A DNA stretch of 48,548 nt from Lachnospiraceae bacterium (GCA_017620375.1 JAFZQN010000032.1:1-48548); one strand, 5' to 3'; shown: positions 32,150-40,909, counted from the stretch's first letter. Numbers and translations are program-made. The notes: a model not told the origin generated them from the sequence alone.

Positions 32150-33601
32150 ATGGATAATATAGCATATTTTACCTGGGGGGAGTTTATATACAATGAAGCA
32201 TTTAATCTGCTAAGCTGTATATCAATGGCTCTCTGTATTATAATCATTGCTTTGGTAAAAAACTGCTTTTTGGGTGGAAGACTAAATATATCTAAAAAGG
32301 CGATCTATAGGACATTTTCTATAATCCCCATGTATCTGATATATTTCCTGATCTTATTTTTCTACACGATCAACAAAAATGACTGGGATTTCAATAAGAC
32401 GATAGAAGTGGATCTTGAAGGTGATATATGGAAGGATCTTATAAAAATCCTTGTATTTATCGTGTGCGTTTTTATATGCTTTGAATTATATGAAAAGCAT
32501 TGTTTTTTGCATGCCGTAGGATATTATATCTCGATAATACTTTTTGAGTTTTACTTTGAAGGACTGATCCTTTATTCAATGGTTTATTCTTCGGATGATA
32601 AATTCGGCGTTTTAGGATCTTTTGTATATCCTGAACCGGGTGATCATAACTTATATGTTTACAAGTTATGTTATTTTATAATTTTAATTGCACTTTTCCT
32701 TGTTTTGTATTACGGCTATTACCGGAAGCATAAATATATTTATATTTCGTGGGGATACAGGATCGCATTTTTTGTATGGGTTCTTATTATCGGTATATTA
32801 CCGCTGTTTCCTATGGCCAAGGATACCGAAATTGAAATGTACAGATTGCTGGGATATGGAGTTGCTTTTATAATCCCTGTTTTAGTAATTGGAGTACCTA
32901 TTTTTATGGTTTCGATAGTCTCCAAAAGAATTGCCGTGGAAAAGGTGGAATTACAGGAAGAATATATTAACTACGAACTGGAATATATAAATCAGTACAA
33001 AAAAAGCCAAAATGAGACAAGAGCATTCAGACATGATATTTCGAATAATCTTTCATTATTGTCCATGCTTATGGAGAATGGAAAGAGTGATGAGGCAAAG
33101 GCACACTTATCTAACCTTCTGGGCGAGATAAACAGCCTTTCACCAAAATATTCAACAGGCGATGAAATGCTTGACTGCATAGTATCCATGAAGGCTTCAA
33201 AGATGGAAGAGAACGGTATTGAATTTGATATAGACGGAGTTGTAGACGGTGGGCTTAAGATGACACCTTCTGAAACATGTTCTCTGTTTGCAAATGCACT
33301 TGATAATGCTATTGAAGCGTGCAGAAAAATGCCTAAAGAAGACCACAAAAAGATCAGGATGATCATAAGGAGAACGGACAGCTTCTTTAATATAAGAATT
33401 GAAAACACCTTTGATTCCGGTAGTATAAAAATAAATGAAAGCCTGATCGAGAACGGGGAACGCTTTACTACAAAGAAAAATAAAAATCTGCACGGATACG
33501 GTATTAGGAACATGAAACAAATAGTATCCAAATACGCAGGCATGATCAAGGATGAGATTGAAGACGGTTTATTTAAACTAAGCATCATGATACCGAGATA
33601 A
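32150..33601 (+). CDS. AgrC/GHKL-type sensor histidine kinase
   Basis: A 483-residue membrane kinase. The N-terminal about 265 residues hold six or seven hydrophobic helices, for example MALCIIIIALVKNCFL and IISVFICFELYE-type segments. The cytoplasmic half has the phosphoacceptor His295 in RAFRHDISNNLSLLSML and a GHKL ATPase with SLFANALDNAIEAC and GYGIRNMKQIVSKYAG. This is the AgrC/ComD design, a kinase that senses a peptide or a membrane signal. It follows the LytTR regulator and probably shares its transcript. AAAGGA lies before the ATG. The inducing signal is not evident; no AgrD- or AgrB-like gene is nearby. Confidence 0.92.
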   Translation: MDNIAYFTWGEFIYNEAFNLLSCISMALCIIIIALVKNCFLGGRLNISKKAIYRTFSIIPMYLIYFLILFFYTINKNDWDFNKTIEVDLEGDIWKDLIKILVFIVCVFICFELYEKHCFLHAVGYYISIILFEFYFEGLILYSMVYSSDDKFGVLGSFVYPEPGDHNLYVYKLCYFIILIALFLVLYYGYYRKHKYIYISWGYRIAFFVWVLIIGILPLFPMAKDTEIEMYRLLGYGVAFIIPVLVIGVPIFMVSIVSKRIAVEKVELQEEYINYELEYINQYKKSQNETRAFRHDISNNLSLLSMLMENGKSDEAKAHLSNLLGEINSLSPKYSTGDEMLDCIVSMKASKMEENGIEFDIDGVVDGGLKMTPSETCSLFANALDNAIEACRKMPKEDHKKIRMIIRRTDSFFNIRIENTFDSGSIKINESLIENGERFTTKKNKNLHGYGIRNMKQIVSKYAGMIKDEIEDGLFKLSIMIPR

Positions 33602-33626
33602 TATCCCCTTTACATATCCAAGTCTG

Positions 33627-33693
33627 CATTTTGCGACAAAAAAATAACATTTCACAACAAAAATACACCTTTTTTACGGGCTTGATGTATAAA
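33627..33693 (+). promoter_or_regulatory. Likely LytTR operator and promoter of the small membrane protein
   Basis: Two direct repeats, 33627-33644 and 33648-33665, match at 14 of 18 positions with a period of exactly 21 bp. Each begins CATTT and ends with an ACAAAAA run. A -10 (TATAAA, 33688-33693) lies about 23 bp after the second repeat, and no good -35 is present. That is the layout of a promoter activated by a LytTR dimer. The leader then runs to the ATG at 33727. Confidence 0.65.
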
Positions 33694-33726
33694 TACATTA
33701 TTAAAACCGCAAAGAGGTGTATTATT

Positions 33727-33906
33727 ATGTCCAAAAGACGAAAAAGTAGTTCTGTTAAAGATGTGTTTTCAATATTTATGATATGTGTACTGGCTGTAGC
33801 AAGCTTTGTTTTTGTGGTGCATAATCTTTCGGAAGGATTAAATATAAGGTCTGAGATCCTTTCGTCTTTGTTTGCAATTATCATATCAGTTGGGGTGCTG
33901 AGGTGA
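33727..33906 (+). CDS. 59-residue membrane protein downstream of the two-component system
   Basis: The start at 33727 has AAGAGG (33711-33716) as ribosome-binding site. An in-frame start at 33631 would run through the operator and promoter and is rejected. The protein begins with a basic stretch (SKRRKSSSVKD), then a strong membrane helix (VFSIFMICVLAVASFVFVV), a short loop and a second hydrophobic stretch (ILSSLFAIIISVGVL). It has one cysteine, inside the first helix, and no AgrD-like C-terminus or double-glycine leader. It is probably the regulated output of the neighbouring LytTR system. Its stop lies within dispersed element D. Function unknown. Confidence 0.6.
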   Translation: MSKRRKSSSVKDVFSIFMICVLAVASFVFVVHNLSEGLNIRSEILSSLFAIIISVGVLR

Positions 33907-33931
33907 CAAAGGGGGACGGTTCAATTGTCAC
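33903..33931 (-). repeat. Dispersed GAACCGTCCC element, copy D
   Basis: GTGACAA (33903-33909) and TTGTCAC (33925-33931) form a perfect 7-bp inverted repeat around GGGGGACGGTTCAA, which is the same core on the opposite strand. It overlaps the stop codon of the small membrane protein gene and lies before the stop of the convergent YprB-like gene. Confidence 0.75.
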
Positions 33932-35163
33932 ATTAGAATATGTTTTAGATTTGAGCTGGCATATTCAAGGAAAAGGTAATATGCAAGCTCTTTTATTTTT
34001 TCGGTTTCTTTGATGCCGGATAACTCATCGACAGGAAGGAAGTGTTCCTCAGACTCGTAATCGGTTTTATAGAAGTTGGAATCTTTATTGGATTCAGACT
34101 TTGCAAAGCCGGATGGTATGTGTATGAATCTGCCGGACACATTCCTGTACGCAGTCTTTGCGGTGGCTTTTTTCTTTGAACCGGCTGCAGCAAACTCAGC
34201 TATGGATTTATGTACAGCCATATCCTCGGCAGGGAAGTAATAGTAGTCTTTATAGTTGGGATAAAACTGCTTAAGGCTTAAAGAAATGATATTTACAGGG
34301 ATATTTAAAAGATAATCACCGGCAGAAATATCAAAATGTATGGTATCATAATTATCTGTGATACTATGCTCGTTAGATACTGCATCAGAAAATGCATCTA
34401 CTGTAACGTCAAAACGTCCTTTTCTCATGGAAAAGATCCTTGAAAGACGTAAAAGATATATAACTGACTCGATGTTTTCTTTATTTCTGTACAGGATATC
34501 GGTAAGAAATCTGTCCCCGGAATCGGGCTTAATATGAGCCAGGTCATCGATCACGGGTTTGGGGTTGTAATTGCTGATCAGATCACAGTTTTTTGCTTTT
34601 CCTGTAGTTTCAAGAAGTTTACGGAGTTTACTTGCTGCGATATGCTCTACATAGAACCTGCTGATATTTTCACCGCTTACTCTTTCAGGTACCGTTTGAC
34701 CGCACTTTTTCCTTAAGTAGTCAAGCTTGGTGGAACTGAATCCTAACGCTGTTTTTACCGACATTATCTCATTTGCTATATCAACTGAACGGGAGCGTAG
34801 AGCAGCAAATCTGCTGTACAGTTCGTTTTGCTTAAGTGCATACAGTCGTTTCCCGATATACGGGATGTCAAAGGACTCGCCCTTATAGCTTAAAAGGATC
34901 TTGTAGTTCTCCGCTATATCAAAGAACTTTTCGATGATCAGGGCTTCTTCATCAATACTTTCGGAAAAGAACTGTGTAAAGTAAAGCTGTTCGTTCTGAT
35001 AGTACATAACGCCGATAAGGAAAATACAGCCGTTAGCCGCTTCAAAAGAAGTGGTATCGATATCATATATAAGTATCTGTTCCTTTTCTACATCCGGAAA
35101 CATGATATCTGTTGTTTTTATAAATAATTCGGACTCATCCGAAAACGATCTGTATACTTCCAT
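33928..35163 (-). CDS. YprB-like RNase H-fold exonuclease
   Basis: A 411-residue protein of the YprB family, whose N-terminal half is a DEDD-type nuclease-like fold. Here the first motif reads YDIDTTSFEAANGCIFLIG, with D34 and D36 where the family usually has Asp-x-Glu. A following SYKGESFDIPYIGKRL matches the second motif. The C-terminal half includes a helical region (IYLLRLSRIFSMRKGRF) as in the family. The start at 35163 is chosen because AAAGGAAAAG lies close upstream; a longer in-frame start at 35220 has no such site. It is divergent from the TIR gene. Activity is probable but not certain, given the changed residue. Confidence 0.8.
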   Translation of the reverse strand: MEVYRSFSDESELFIKTTDIMFPDVEKEQILIYDIDTTSFEAANGCIFLIGVMYYQNEQLYFTQFFSESIDEEALIIEKFFDIAENYKILLSYKGESFDIPYIGKRLYALKQNELYSRFAALRSRSVDIANEIMSVKTALGFSSTKLDYLRKKCGQTVPERVSGENISRFYVEHIAASKLRKLLETTGKAKNCDLISNYNPKPVIDDLAHIKPDSGDRFLTDILYRNKENIESVIYLLRLSRIFSMRKGRFDVTVDAFSDAVSNEHSITDNYDTIHFDISAGDYLLNIPVNIISLSLKQFYPNYKDYYYFPAEDMAVHKSIAEFAAAGSKKKATAKTAYRNVSGRFIHIPSGFAKSESNKDSNFYKTDYESEEHFLPVDELSGIKETEKIKELAYYLFLEYASSNLKHILM

Positions 35164-35336
35164 GTCTTTTCCTTTTTTATTATCAGAGAGATTGTCTATT
35201 GGACTTTGTAGCAAAAGCAACTATGACAGCTTATTCAGTCATAACAATCATCTGATTTTGATTATAGCTCTACAACAAATATCAGAATACCATATTTTAT
35301 TCCTCCTTTCAATATCAACATATTTCAAAAGAATGT

Positions 35337-35365
35337 TTGTATTCTTAAATGAGATTTGGTATAAT
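35337..35365 (+). promoter_or_regulatory. Promoter of the TIR gene
   Basis: TTGTAT (35337-35342), a 17-bp spacer and TATAAT (35360-35365) with TGG before it (extended -10). The 5' leader to the ATG at 35445 is about 70 bases. I see no other clear feature in the 281-bp divergent gap. Confidence 0.7.
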
Positions 35366-35444
35366 ATAACGGAATATGGACATGTAACCGACTGTCAAAC
35401 TGACAAACGTTGTTACGCAGCATTCACCGAGAGTGAGGATAAGT

Positions 35445-36701
35445 ATGCAATCATTAAAAGAAAATCTTGATGAAGCATTAAAAAACAATACATTGGATGT
35501 GGATACCCCTGATCTGCCGAAGCAGGGGTTAGATGTGTTTATCAGTTATTCTTCGCTTAATAAAAACGTTGCGGATGCCGTAGTGTCTGATTTTGAACAG
35601 AACGGGATCCGCTGCTGGTATGCGCCGAGAGACATCATGCCCGGTCAGGAGTGGGTTACAGCCATCCATGAGGCAATCAATATGTGCCAGCTCTTTGTGC
35701 TCATATATACCGACAGCTCCAACGAATCCAAGCAGGTAGCCAACGAGGTGGCGCTTGCATTCAATTCCGGAAAAACACTTATACCTTTTAAGCTGTCGGA
35801 TACACAGATGAGCAGTGAGCTTGAGTATTACTTAACTCGTGTACACTGGCTTGATGCGGTAAATCCGCCCTTATTGGAAAGCATAGCCAACTTAAGAAAG
35901 TATTCTAAAAAGATCCTGGAAGGTAATATCCCAAAAGAATCCAAGATCAGAAATTCGAACAGTACGCTAAAGAAGAACGTACCTGTATACTGGCTCTATC
36001 CTGTGATCGCAGCTCTTATCGTACTTTTGGGTATTGCGATAATCTTACTGGTTAATAACAATAAAGATAAAGACAATACGGAGCCCACAGAGATTACCGT
36101 TCAGACAGGAACTAACGGTAACGAAACAACACCGGGGCAGAATGTTATAAATAATCCGACCGACGCTCCGACAGTCACACCAGAAGAGATAACTGATGTA
36201 AACGATCTGTATAAAAAAGCGTACAGCCTTCAGACAAATTCGGATGAAGAAAACCGTTATGAAGAGGCTTATGAAATATATATGAAGACCGGCGATGAAG
36301 TGACTAACGATCCCCAGATCGCCGAAGCTATGTATATGCTTGGCCTCAAGTTCTGTAACGGAGATGATGTAACTACTGATTATGATAAGGGAATAAAGCT
36401 TTATGAAAAAGCCGGAGATTCGGGATACATATCTGCATATAACCTGCTTGGCACAATGTATCTGACCGGTATGGATATCGATCAGGATTACGAAAAGGCA
36501 CTTATGTATTATGAAAAATCAGCCGCAACAGATAACGCCATCGGTCTTTACTGCCTGGCCGGAATGTATGAAAAGGGACAGGGCATGGAGGCTGATATAG
36601 ATAAAGCGATCGAACTGTACCAAAAGTCGGCCGATCTTGATAACAGAGATGCGAAAACCGAACTTAAAAGACTTACGCAGGATAACGAAACAGAAGACTA
36701 A
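35445..36701 (+). CDS. Membrane-anchored TIR protein with Sel1 repeats
   Basis: A 418-residue protein. A TIR domain at about 27-160 starts GLDVFISYSSLNKNVADAV, continues with CWYAPRDIMPGQEWVTAIHEAI, and has the likely catalytic E101 in ANEVALAF. TIR domains of this sort can break down NAD+ or act as scaffolds. One membrane helix follows (about 180-202, YPVIAALIVLLGIAIILLV), then a Thr/Asn/Pro linker, and at least three Sel1-like repeats (for example YDKGIKLYEKAGDSGYISAY and YEKALMYYEKSAATDNA). The TIR domain faces the cytoplasm if the N-terminus is inside; the repeats would then be outside. ATG 35445 follows GAGGAT. Possibly immune or signalling function. Confidence 0.85.
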   Translation: MQSLKENLDEALKNNTLDVDTPDLPKQGLDVFISYSSLNKNVADAVVSDFEQNGIRCWYAPRDIMPGQEWVTAIHEAINMCQLFVLIYTDSSNESKQVANEVALAFNSGKTLIPFKLSDTQMSSELEYYLTRVHWLDAVNPPLLESIANLRKYSKKILEGNIPKESKIRNSNSTLKKNVPVYWLYPVIAALIVLLGIAIILLVNNNKDKDNTEPTEITVQTGTNGNETTPGQNVINNPTDAPTVTPEEITDVNDLYKKAYSLQTNSDEENRYEEAYEIYMKTGDEVTNDPQIAEAMYMLGLKFCNGDDVTTDYDKGIKLYEKAGDSGYISAYNLLGTMYLTGMDIDQDYEKALMYYEKSAATDNAIGLYCLAGMYEKGQGMEADIDKAIELYQKSADLDNRDAKTELKRLTQDNETED

Positions 36702-36819
36702 AGACTGAAGACTTAAGCATGTAATAAAAAACAAATAATAATCGAAGCCGATAAAAGTTCCGGTTACAACGCGGGTAGCAGATAGGATAACAGCTTAAGC
36801 CGGACGATAAGGATAAGAC

Positions 36820-37296
36820 ATGAAAAAAGAAGAAAAAACAAACGTATGCCGTGTACTCGACAGCAAAAAGATAACATACAACCTGCATACTTATGAGGCG
36901 GATCCGACACTTACGGGTGAGCAGATAGCGGGTATACTTGGCGAGGCATCTGAGAAGGTATTTAAAACTCTGGTCACTGTGGGTAAAACAGGCCAGCACT
37001 ATGTATTTGTAGTGCCTGTAGCTGAGGAACTTGATCTAAAGAAAGCTGCAAAGGCTGCAGGTGAAAAGTCAATAGATATGATTAAGCAGAAGGAGCTGCT
37101 GCCGCTTACAGGCTATGTGCACGGAGGCTGCTCACCGATAGGTATGAAAAAGCCGTTTCCGACATTTGTACATGAAACAGCTTCCGGCTTTGACAAAATG
37201 TTTGTCAGTGCCGGCAAGGTAGGATATCAGATAGAAGTGGCTCCTACCGATCTGTTCGGTGTGGTCGGCTGCAAGACGGCAGATATCATAGTATGA
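36820..37296 (+). CDS. ybaK: YbaK/EbsC-family Cys-tRNA(Pro) deacylase
   Basis: YbaK removes cysteine mischarged on tRNA(Pro). The 158-residue protein is of full length for the family. Marks are the N-terminal TNVCRVLDSKKITYNLHTY, the active-site lysine region FKTLVTVGKTGQHYVFVVPV, and GYVHGGCSPIGMKKPFPTFV near the C-terminus. AAGGATAAG precedes the ATG. It lies 118 bases after the TIR gene and 53 bases before cardiolipin synthase, which has its own promoter. It is a housekeeping quality-control enzyme with no obvious tie to its neighbours. Confidence 0.92.
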   Translation: MKKEEKTNVCRVLDSKKITYNLHTYEADPTLTGEQIAGILGEASEKVFKTLVTVGKTGQHYVFVVPVAEELDLKKAAKAAGEKSIDMIKQKELLPLTGYVHGGCSPIGMKKPFPTFVHETASGFDKMFVSAGKVGYQIEVAPTDLFGVVGCKTADIIV

Positions 37297-37312
37297 CAAA
37301 TATTAAGCTTAC

Positions 37313-37341
37313 TTGATTTTAATCGGTGAATGTAGTAAAAT
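37313..37341 (+). promoter_or_regulatory. Promoter of cardiolipin synthase
   Basis: TTGATT (37313-37318), a 17-bp spacer and TAAAAT (37336-37341). The -10 ends 8 bases before the ATG at 37350, so the message would have almost no leader. Confidence 0.65.
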
Positions 37342-37349
37342 AAATAGTT

Positions 37350-38915
37350 ATGAAAGAAAATAAGACCAAGCATAAAAGAGGATATGTTAAGACCTACATA
37401 AGCGGTTTTATCAGGGCGTTTGTAATTGCGCTCCTTCTTTTGCTGCAATTCGGTATTATTTTCTTACTGTCATATTATCTGTACTCTGCTTTGTATATCT
37501 ACTTTGCAATCGAAGTTGTGGGTGTATTTGCGGTAGTCGGTCTTGTTAACCAGAGGACCAACGCTTCGTTTAAGATAGGATGGCTTGTAGTCATCACACT
37601 GGTACCATTGGCCGGACTTATCATGTACATCCTTTGGGGTGCAAACAGAAGTGACAGGATCAATAAAAGGAACATGTCCTATATTACCTACGGATATAAA
37701 TTCCTTGAACCGGACGGATCTGCTCTGGAAAAATATATGGAGCATTACAACAGAAGATCCAACGCAGTTACTTATCTTGAGAACTGTCATTTCCCGTTGT
37801 TTTCCAATAACTCATTCGAATACTATCCGTTGGGTGAGGACGCATTTACAGCGATCATAGATGATCTTGAAACAGCTCAGAGATATATATTCCTTGAGTT
37901 CTTTATAGTAGCTGACGGCATACTCTGGAACAGGATCAAGACAATACTGATCGATAAGGCTAAGCAGGGCGTTGAGATAAAATTCCTGTATGATGATTAC
38001 GGGTCAATGTTCCGTACCAGCAAACAGTTTTGGCAGGAACTAAAAGATTCCGGCATAGAAGTTGCGGAATTTAATCCTATCGGTAAATATCTTGATAAGC
38101 TGTATCTTAACTACAGAAGTCACCAGAAGATAGTGGTCATAGACGGAAAAGTAGGATATACCGGCGGATTCAATCTGGCGGATGAATATGTTAACGAAGT
38201 AGAGCGTTTCGGCACTTGGAAGGATACCGGTGTTAAGATAGTCGGTGACGGTGTGTTCGGACTTACCGCAACATTCCTTCAGATGTGGACGCTGACCACA
38301 CAAAAGCAGATAGAAGATTATAATATATATAAATCCGAATGCCTTAACAAATGCAGGGAAGGACGGTCGGGATTCTGTCAGGTCATAGCTGACGGCCCGG
38401 CCAATAATCCGGAGAATCCGATAGCGGATACCATACTGCAGCTTATATACAGTTCACATGACATATTGTATATCATGACTCCTTATCTGATACTGGATGA
38501 TGATATCATGGAGGCACTGGCTATATCGGCTAAACGTGGCACGGATGTAAGGATTATCACACCCGGTATCCCGGATAAAAAGATCGTAAATATGATCACA
38601 AAGCACAGCTACGGGTACCTGTTAAAGAACGGTGTTAGGATATACGAGTACACACCCGGTTTTATTCATGCCAAAACCGTACTTACAGATGAATGCTCAT
38701 TGGTCGGTACGATAAATATGGATTACAGAAGTCTTTTCATCCACTACGAGTGCGGAGCGCTTATGTGGGATGAAGAGCTTAATACAGTGATAAAGGATGA
38801 CTTCTTTGAGACCTTCGGCGTAAGTCATGAGGTGACATACGAAGAATGGAAAAAGAGACCTGTGATCACAAGGATATTACAGAATTTCTTCTCGTTATTC
38901 TCGAGCCTTATGTAG
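37350..38915 (+). CDS. cls: Cardiolipin synthase
   Basis: A 521-residue phospholipase D-family enzyme that joins two phosphatidylglycerol molecules. Two N-terminal membrane helices (FVIALLLLLQFGIIFLLSYYL and VVITLVPLAGLIMYIL) are followed by two HKD motifs: SHQKIVVIDGKVGYTGG and FIHAKTVLTDE. These give the catalytic His-Lys-Asp pairs. It is an inner-membrane protein of normal length. The ATG at 37350 lies about 8 bases after the -10 and has no ribosome-binding site. No better in-frame start is visible. This gene and higB are the two candidate leaderless starts of the window. Confidence 0.92.
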   Translation: MKENKTKHKRGYVKTYISGFIRAFVIALLLLLQFGIIFLLSYYLYSALYIYFAIEVVGVFAVVGLVNQRTNASFKIGWLVVITLVPLAGLIMYILWGANRSDRINKRNMSYITYGYKFLEPDGSALEKYMEHYNRRSNAVTYLENCHFPLFSNNSFEYYPLGEDAFTAIIDDLETAQRYIFLEFFIVADGILWNRIKTILIDKAKQGVEIKFLYDDYGSMFRTSKQFWQELKDSGIEVAEFNPIGKYLDKLYLNYRSHQKIVVIDGKVGYTGGFNLADEYVNEVERFGTWKDTGVKIVGDGVFGLTATFLQMWTLTTQKQIEDYNIYKSECLNKCREGRSGFCQVIADGPANNPENPIADTILQLIYSSHDILYIMTPYLILDDDIMEALAISAKRGTDVRIITPGIPDKKIVNMITKHSYGYLLKNGVRIYEYTPGFIHAKTVLTDECSLVGTINMDYRSLFIHYECGALMWDEELNTVIKDDFFETFGVSHEVTYEEWKKRPVITRILQNFFSLFSSLM

Positions 38916-38952
38916 TTCGAGATTGCTGCATTATTGTATTTTGGAGGAAACT

Positions 38953-39213
38953 ATGAGGAAGCGTTACAAAACAACATGTGTCTGCAAGCACTGCGGAAAA
39001 GAATATGAAGGCTACATAGGCACATGTACCTGTGATGCCTGCAAAGATATCGACAATATGATATTTACCCAGATACGGGTGTATTTAAGAAAGTTTCCGA
39101 ACAGTAATGCTGTACAGATATCAGAAGCGTTAGGGTTAAATGTAAGCCTTATATTAAAATATATTGACGAAGGAAGACTGTTCGCTAACGGCGGAACGTT
39201 TTCAAAAATATAA
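38953..39213 (+). CDS. Small zinc-ribbon and helix-turn-helix-like protein
   Basis: An 86-residue protein with a zinc-ribbon-like N-terminus (CVCKHCGKEYEGYIGTCTCDAC, several Cys pairs). A helical part follows with AVQISEALGLNVSLILKYIDEGRLF, which resembles a helix-turn-helix. This layout is reminiscent of the N-terminal half of flagellar-operon proteins of the YvyF type, but no flagellar gene is near, so the role is unknown. The ATG at 38953 is used because TTGGAGGAAA lies just before it; an upstream in-frame start lacks this site. It ends 20 bases before ruvA. Confidence 0.72.
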   Translation: MRKRYKTTCVCKHCGKEYEGYIGTCTCDACKDIDNMIFTQIRVYLRKFPNSNAVQISEALGLNVSLILKYIDEGRLFANGGTFSKI

Positions 39214-39233
39214 GTCGTAAAAAGGATAAAAAC

Positions 39234-39851
39234 ATGATCTCATATCTTAAAGGGAAATATATAGACAGGACGGATGACGGAAGTCTGATAATAAATGTAA
39301 ACGGTGTCGGATTTGAAGTGTTTGTTCCGGCTGAGCTTCTTGGCCGGGCATCATTTAATCCTGATGCGAATCTTGAACTATACACATACATGCAGGTAAA
39401 GGAAGACGGTATGTCGCTGTTTGGCTTTGCCACGCTTGATGAACTTTCGATATTCAAGAAGATAATAAGCGTGAGCGGTATAGGACCCAAGGGCGGTATC
39501 AGCATCCTTTCCACACTGAACCGTGAGCAGTTCATCATGGCTGTACTTGATGAAAACAGCGACCTGATAGCTAAGGCTCCCGGCATCGGAAAGAAGACCG
39601 CAGCCAAGCTTGTGCTTGAATTAAAGGATAAGTTTAAGCTTCAGGATGCACTTACCGGTTCCGTATCGATATCCGATGTAGCGGATACACCTGCATCAAA
39701 GGCAGATGAAGGCTTGATAAGTGATGCGATAGCCGCACTTGTATCACTCGGATATACCTCTGCCGAGAGCACAAAGGCTGTACGTGCGGTACAGATAACT
39801 GAGGATATGACTGTGGACAGGCTGCTTAGTCTCAGTTTAAGAAACATTTAA
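39234..39851 (+). CDS. ruvA: Holliday junction branch migration protein RuvA
   Basis: RuvA binds four-way junctions and recruits RuvB. The 205-residue protein has the N-terminal OB-fold (MISYLKGKYIDRTDDGSLII, VNGVGFEVFVPAE), two helix-hairpin-helix motifs (VSGIGPKGGISIL and APGIGKKTAAKLVLELKDK), and the C-terminal RuvB-binding domain (DAIAALVSLGYTSAESTKAV). A ribosome-binding site AAAAGGAT precedes the ATG. It is followed by ruvB 56 bases later, as usual. Full length and without defects. Confidence 0.95.
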   Translation: MISYLKGKYIDRTDDGSLIINVNGVGFEVFVPAELLGRASFNPDANLELYTYMQVKEDGMSLFGFATLDELSIFKKIISVSGIGPKGGISILSTLNREQFIMAVLDENSDLIAKAPGIGKKTAAKLVLELKDKFKLQDALTGSVSISDVADTPASKADEGLISDAIAALVSLGYTSAESTKAVRAVQITEDMTVDRLLSLSLRNI

Positions 39852-39907
39852 AACGCAAGTAAAACACTATAATACGTTGTAAAAAGCGAAAAAACGGAGA
39901 AGAATCA

Positions 39908-40909
39908 GTGGCAAAGAGAATGATCACAACCGAATATACCGTTGAAGACAGCACTGTAGAAGGAACACTCAGACCGCAGATGCTTAAGGACTATATCGGT
40001 CAGCAGAAGGTAAAAGAAAATCTCAAAATATATATAGATGCTGCCAAGCAGAGAAACGAGTCATTGGACCATGTACTTTTATTCGGACCTCCCGGTCTCG
40101 GAAAGACTACACTAGCCGGCATCATTGCCAACGAAATGGGTGTAAATATCAAGACCACCACAGGCCCTGCTATAGAGAAGGCAGGAGATATGGCTGCCAT
40201 ACTTAACGGTTTAAAGGAAGGGGATGTGCTCTTTATAGATGAGATACACCGCTTAAACCGTCAGGTAGAAGAGCTTCTGTATCCGGCGATGGAGGACTTC
40301 TGTATAGATATCGTTATAGGCAGGGGCGCAGCAGCTAAGTCTATAAGACTTGACTTACCTAAGTTTACATTGGTAGGTGCCACCACGAGAGCAGGTATGC
40401 TTACGGCTCCCTTGCGTGATCGTTTCGGTGTTGTTAGCCGTCTTGAATTCTATACTATAAAAGAACTGCAGGATATCATCCACAGGTCTGCCGAGGTATT
40501 AAAATGCGAGATCGATCCGGAAGGAGCACTGGAGCTTGCAAGACGTTCAAGAGGTACGCCCAGACTTGCCAACCGTTTCTTAAAACGTATGAGGGATTTT
40601 GCCCAGGTAAAATACGACGGCAGGATCACCAAAGAAGTGGCAAATTATGCACTTGATCTTATGGAAGTGGATAAGCTCGGTCTTGATAACATAGACAGAG
40701 CCATACTTCATACCATGATAGATAAGTTTGACGGAGGTCCTGTAGGTATTGATGCCATAGCGACCACCATAGGCGAGGATTCGGGTACTGTGGAGGATGT
40801 ATATGAGCCGTATCTGGTCCAGTCCGGGCTTATAGCAAGGACTCCCCGAGGCAGGATCGTGACCAAGGAAGGATATCTGCATTTCGGACTGGAAAGACCT
40901 GAAAAATAA
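39908..40909 (+). CDS. ruvB: Holliday junction DNA helicase RuvB
   Basis: The motor of branch migration, a 333-residue AAA+ ATPase. It has the N-terminal [19 protein letters not shown], a Walker A motif GPPGLGKTT, Walker [10 protein letters not shown], the sensor [18 protein letters not shown], and the C-terminal winged helix ([25 protein letters not shown]). The gene starts with GTG (39908) behind CGGAGAAG. It pairs with ruvA. A possible weak promoter (CATTTA, TATAAT at 39868-39873) lies in the gap. Confidence 0.95.
   Translation: MAKRMITTEYTVEDSTVEGTLRPQMLKDYIGQQKVKENLKIYIDAAKQRNESLDHVLLFGPPGLGKTTLAGIIANEMGVNIKTTTGPAIEKAGDMAAILNGLKEGDVLFIDEIHRLNRQVEELLYPAMEDFCIDIVIGRGAAAKSIRLDLPKFTLVGATTRAGMLTAPLRDRFGVVSRLEFYTIKELQDIIHRSAEVLKCEIDPEGALELARRSRGTPRLANRFLKRMRDFAQVKYDGRITKEVANYALDLMEVDKLGLDNIDRAILHTMIDKFDGGPVGIDAIATTIGEDSGTVEDVYEPYLVQSGLIARTPRGRIVTKEGYLHFGLERPEK

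Noticed and set aside
32992-33588. Minus-strand open frame of 198 codons opposite the histidine kinase
   Set aside because: The plus strand encodes the kinase core with conserved motifs; the reverse frame is a by-product.
33631-33726. Longer start of the small membrane protein
   Set aside because: It would translate the operator repeats and -10 and has no ribosome-binding site; 33727 has AAGAGG at the right distance.
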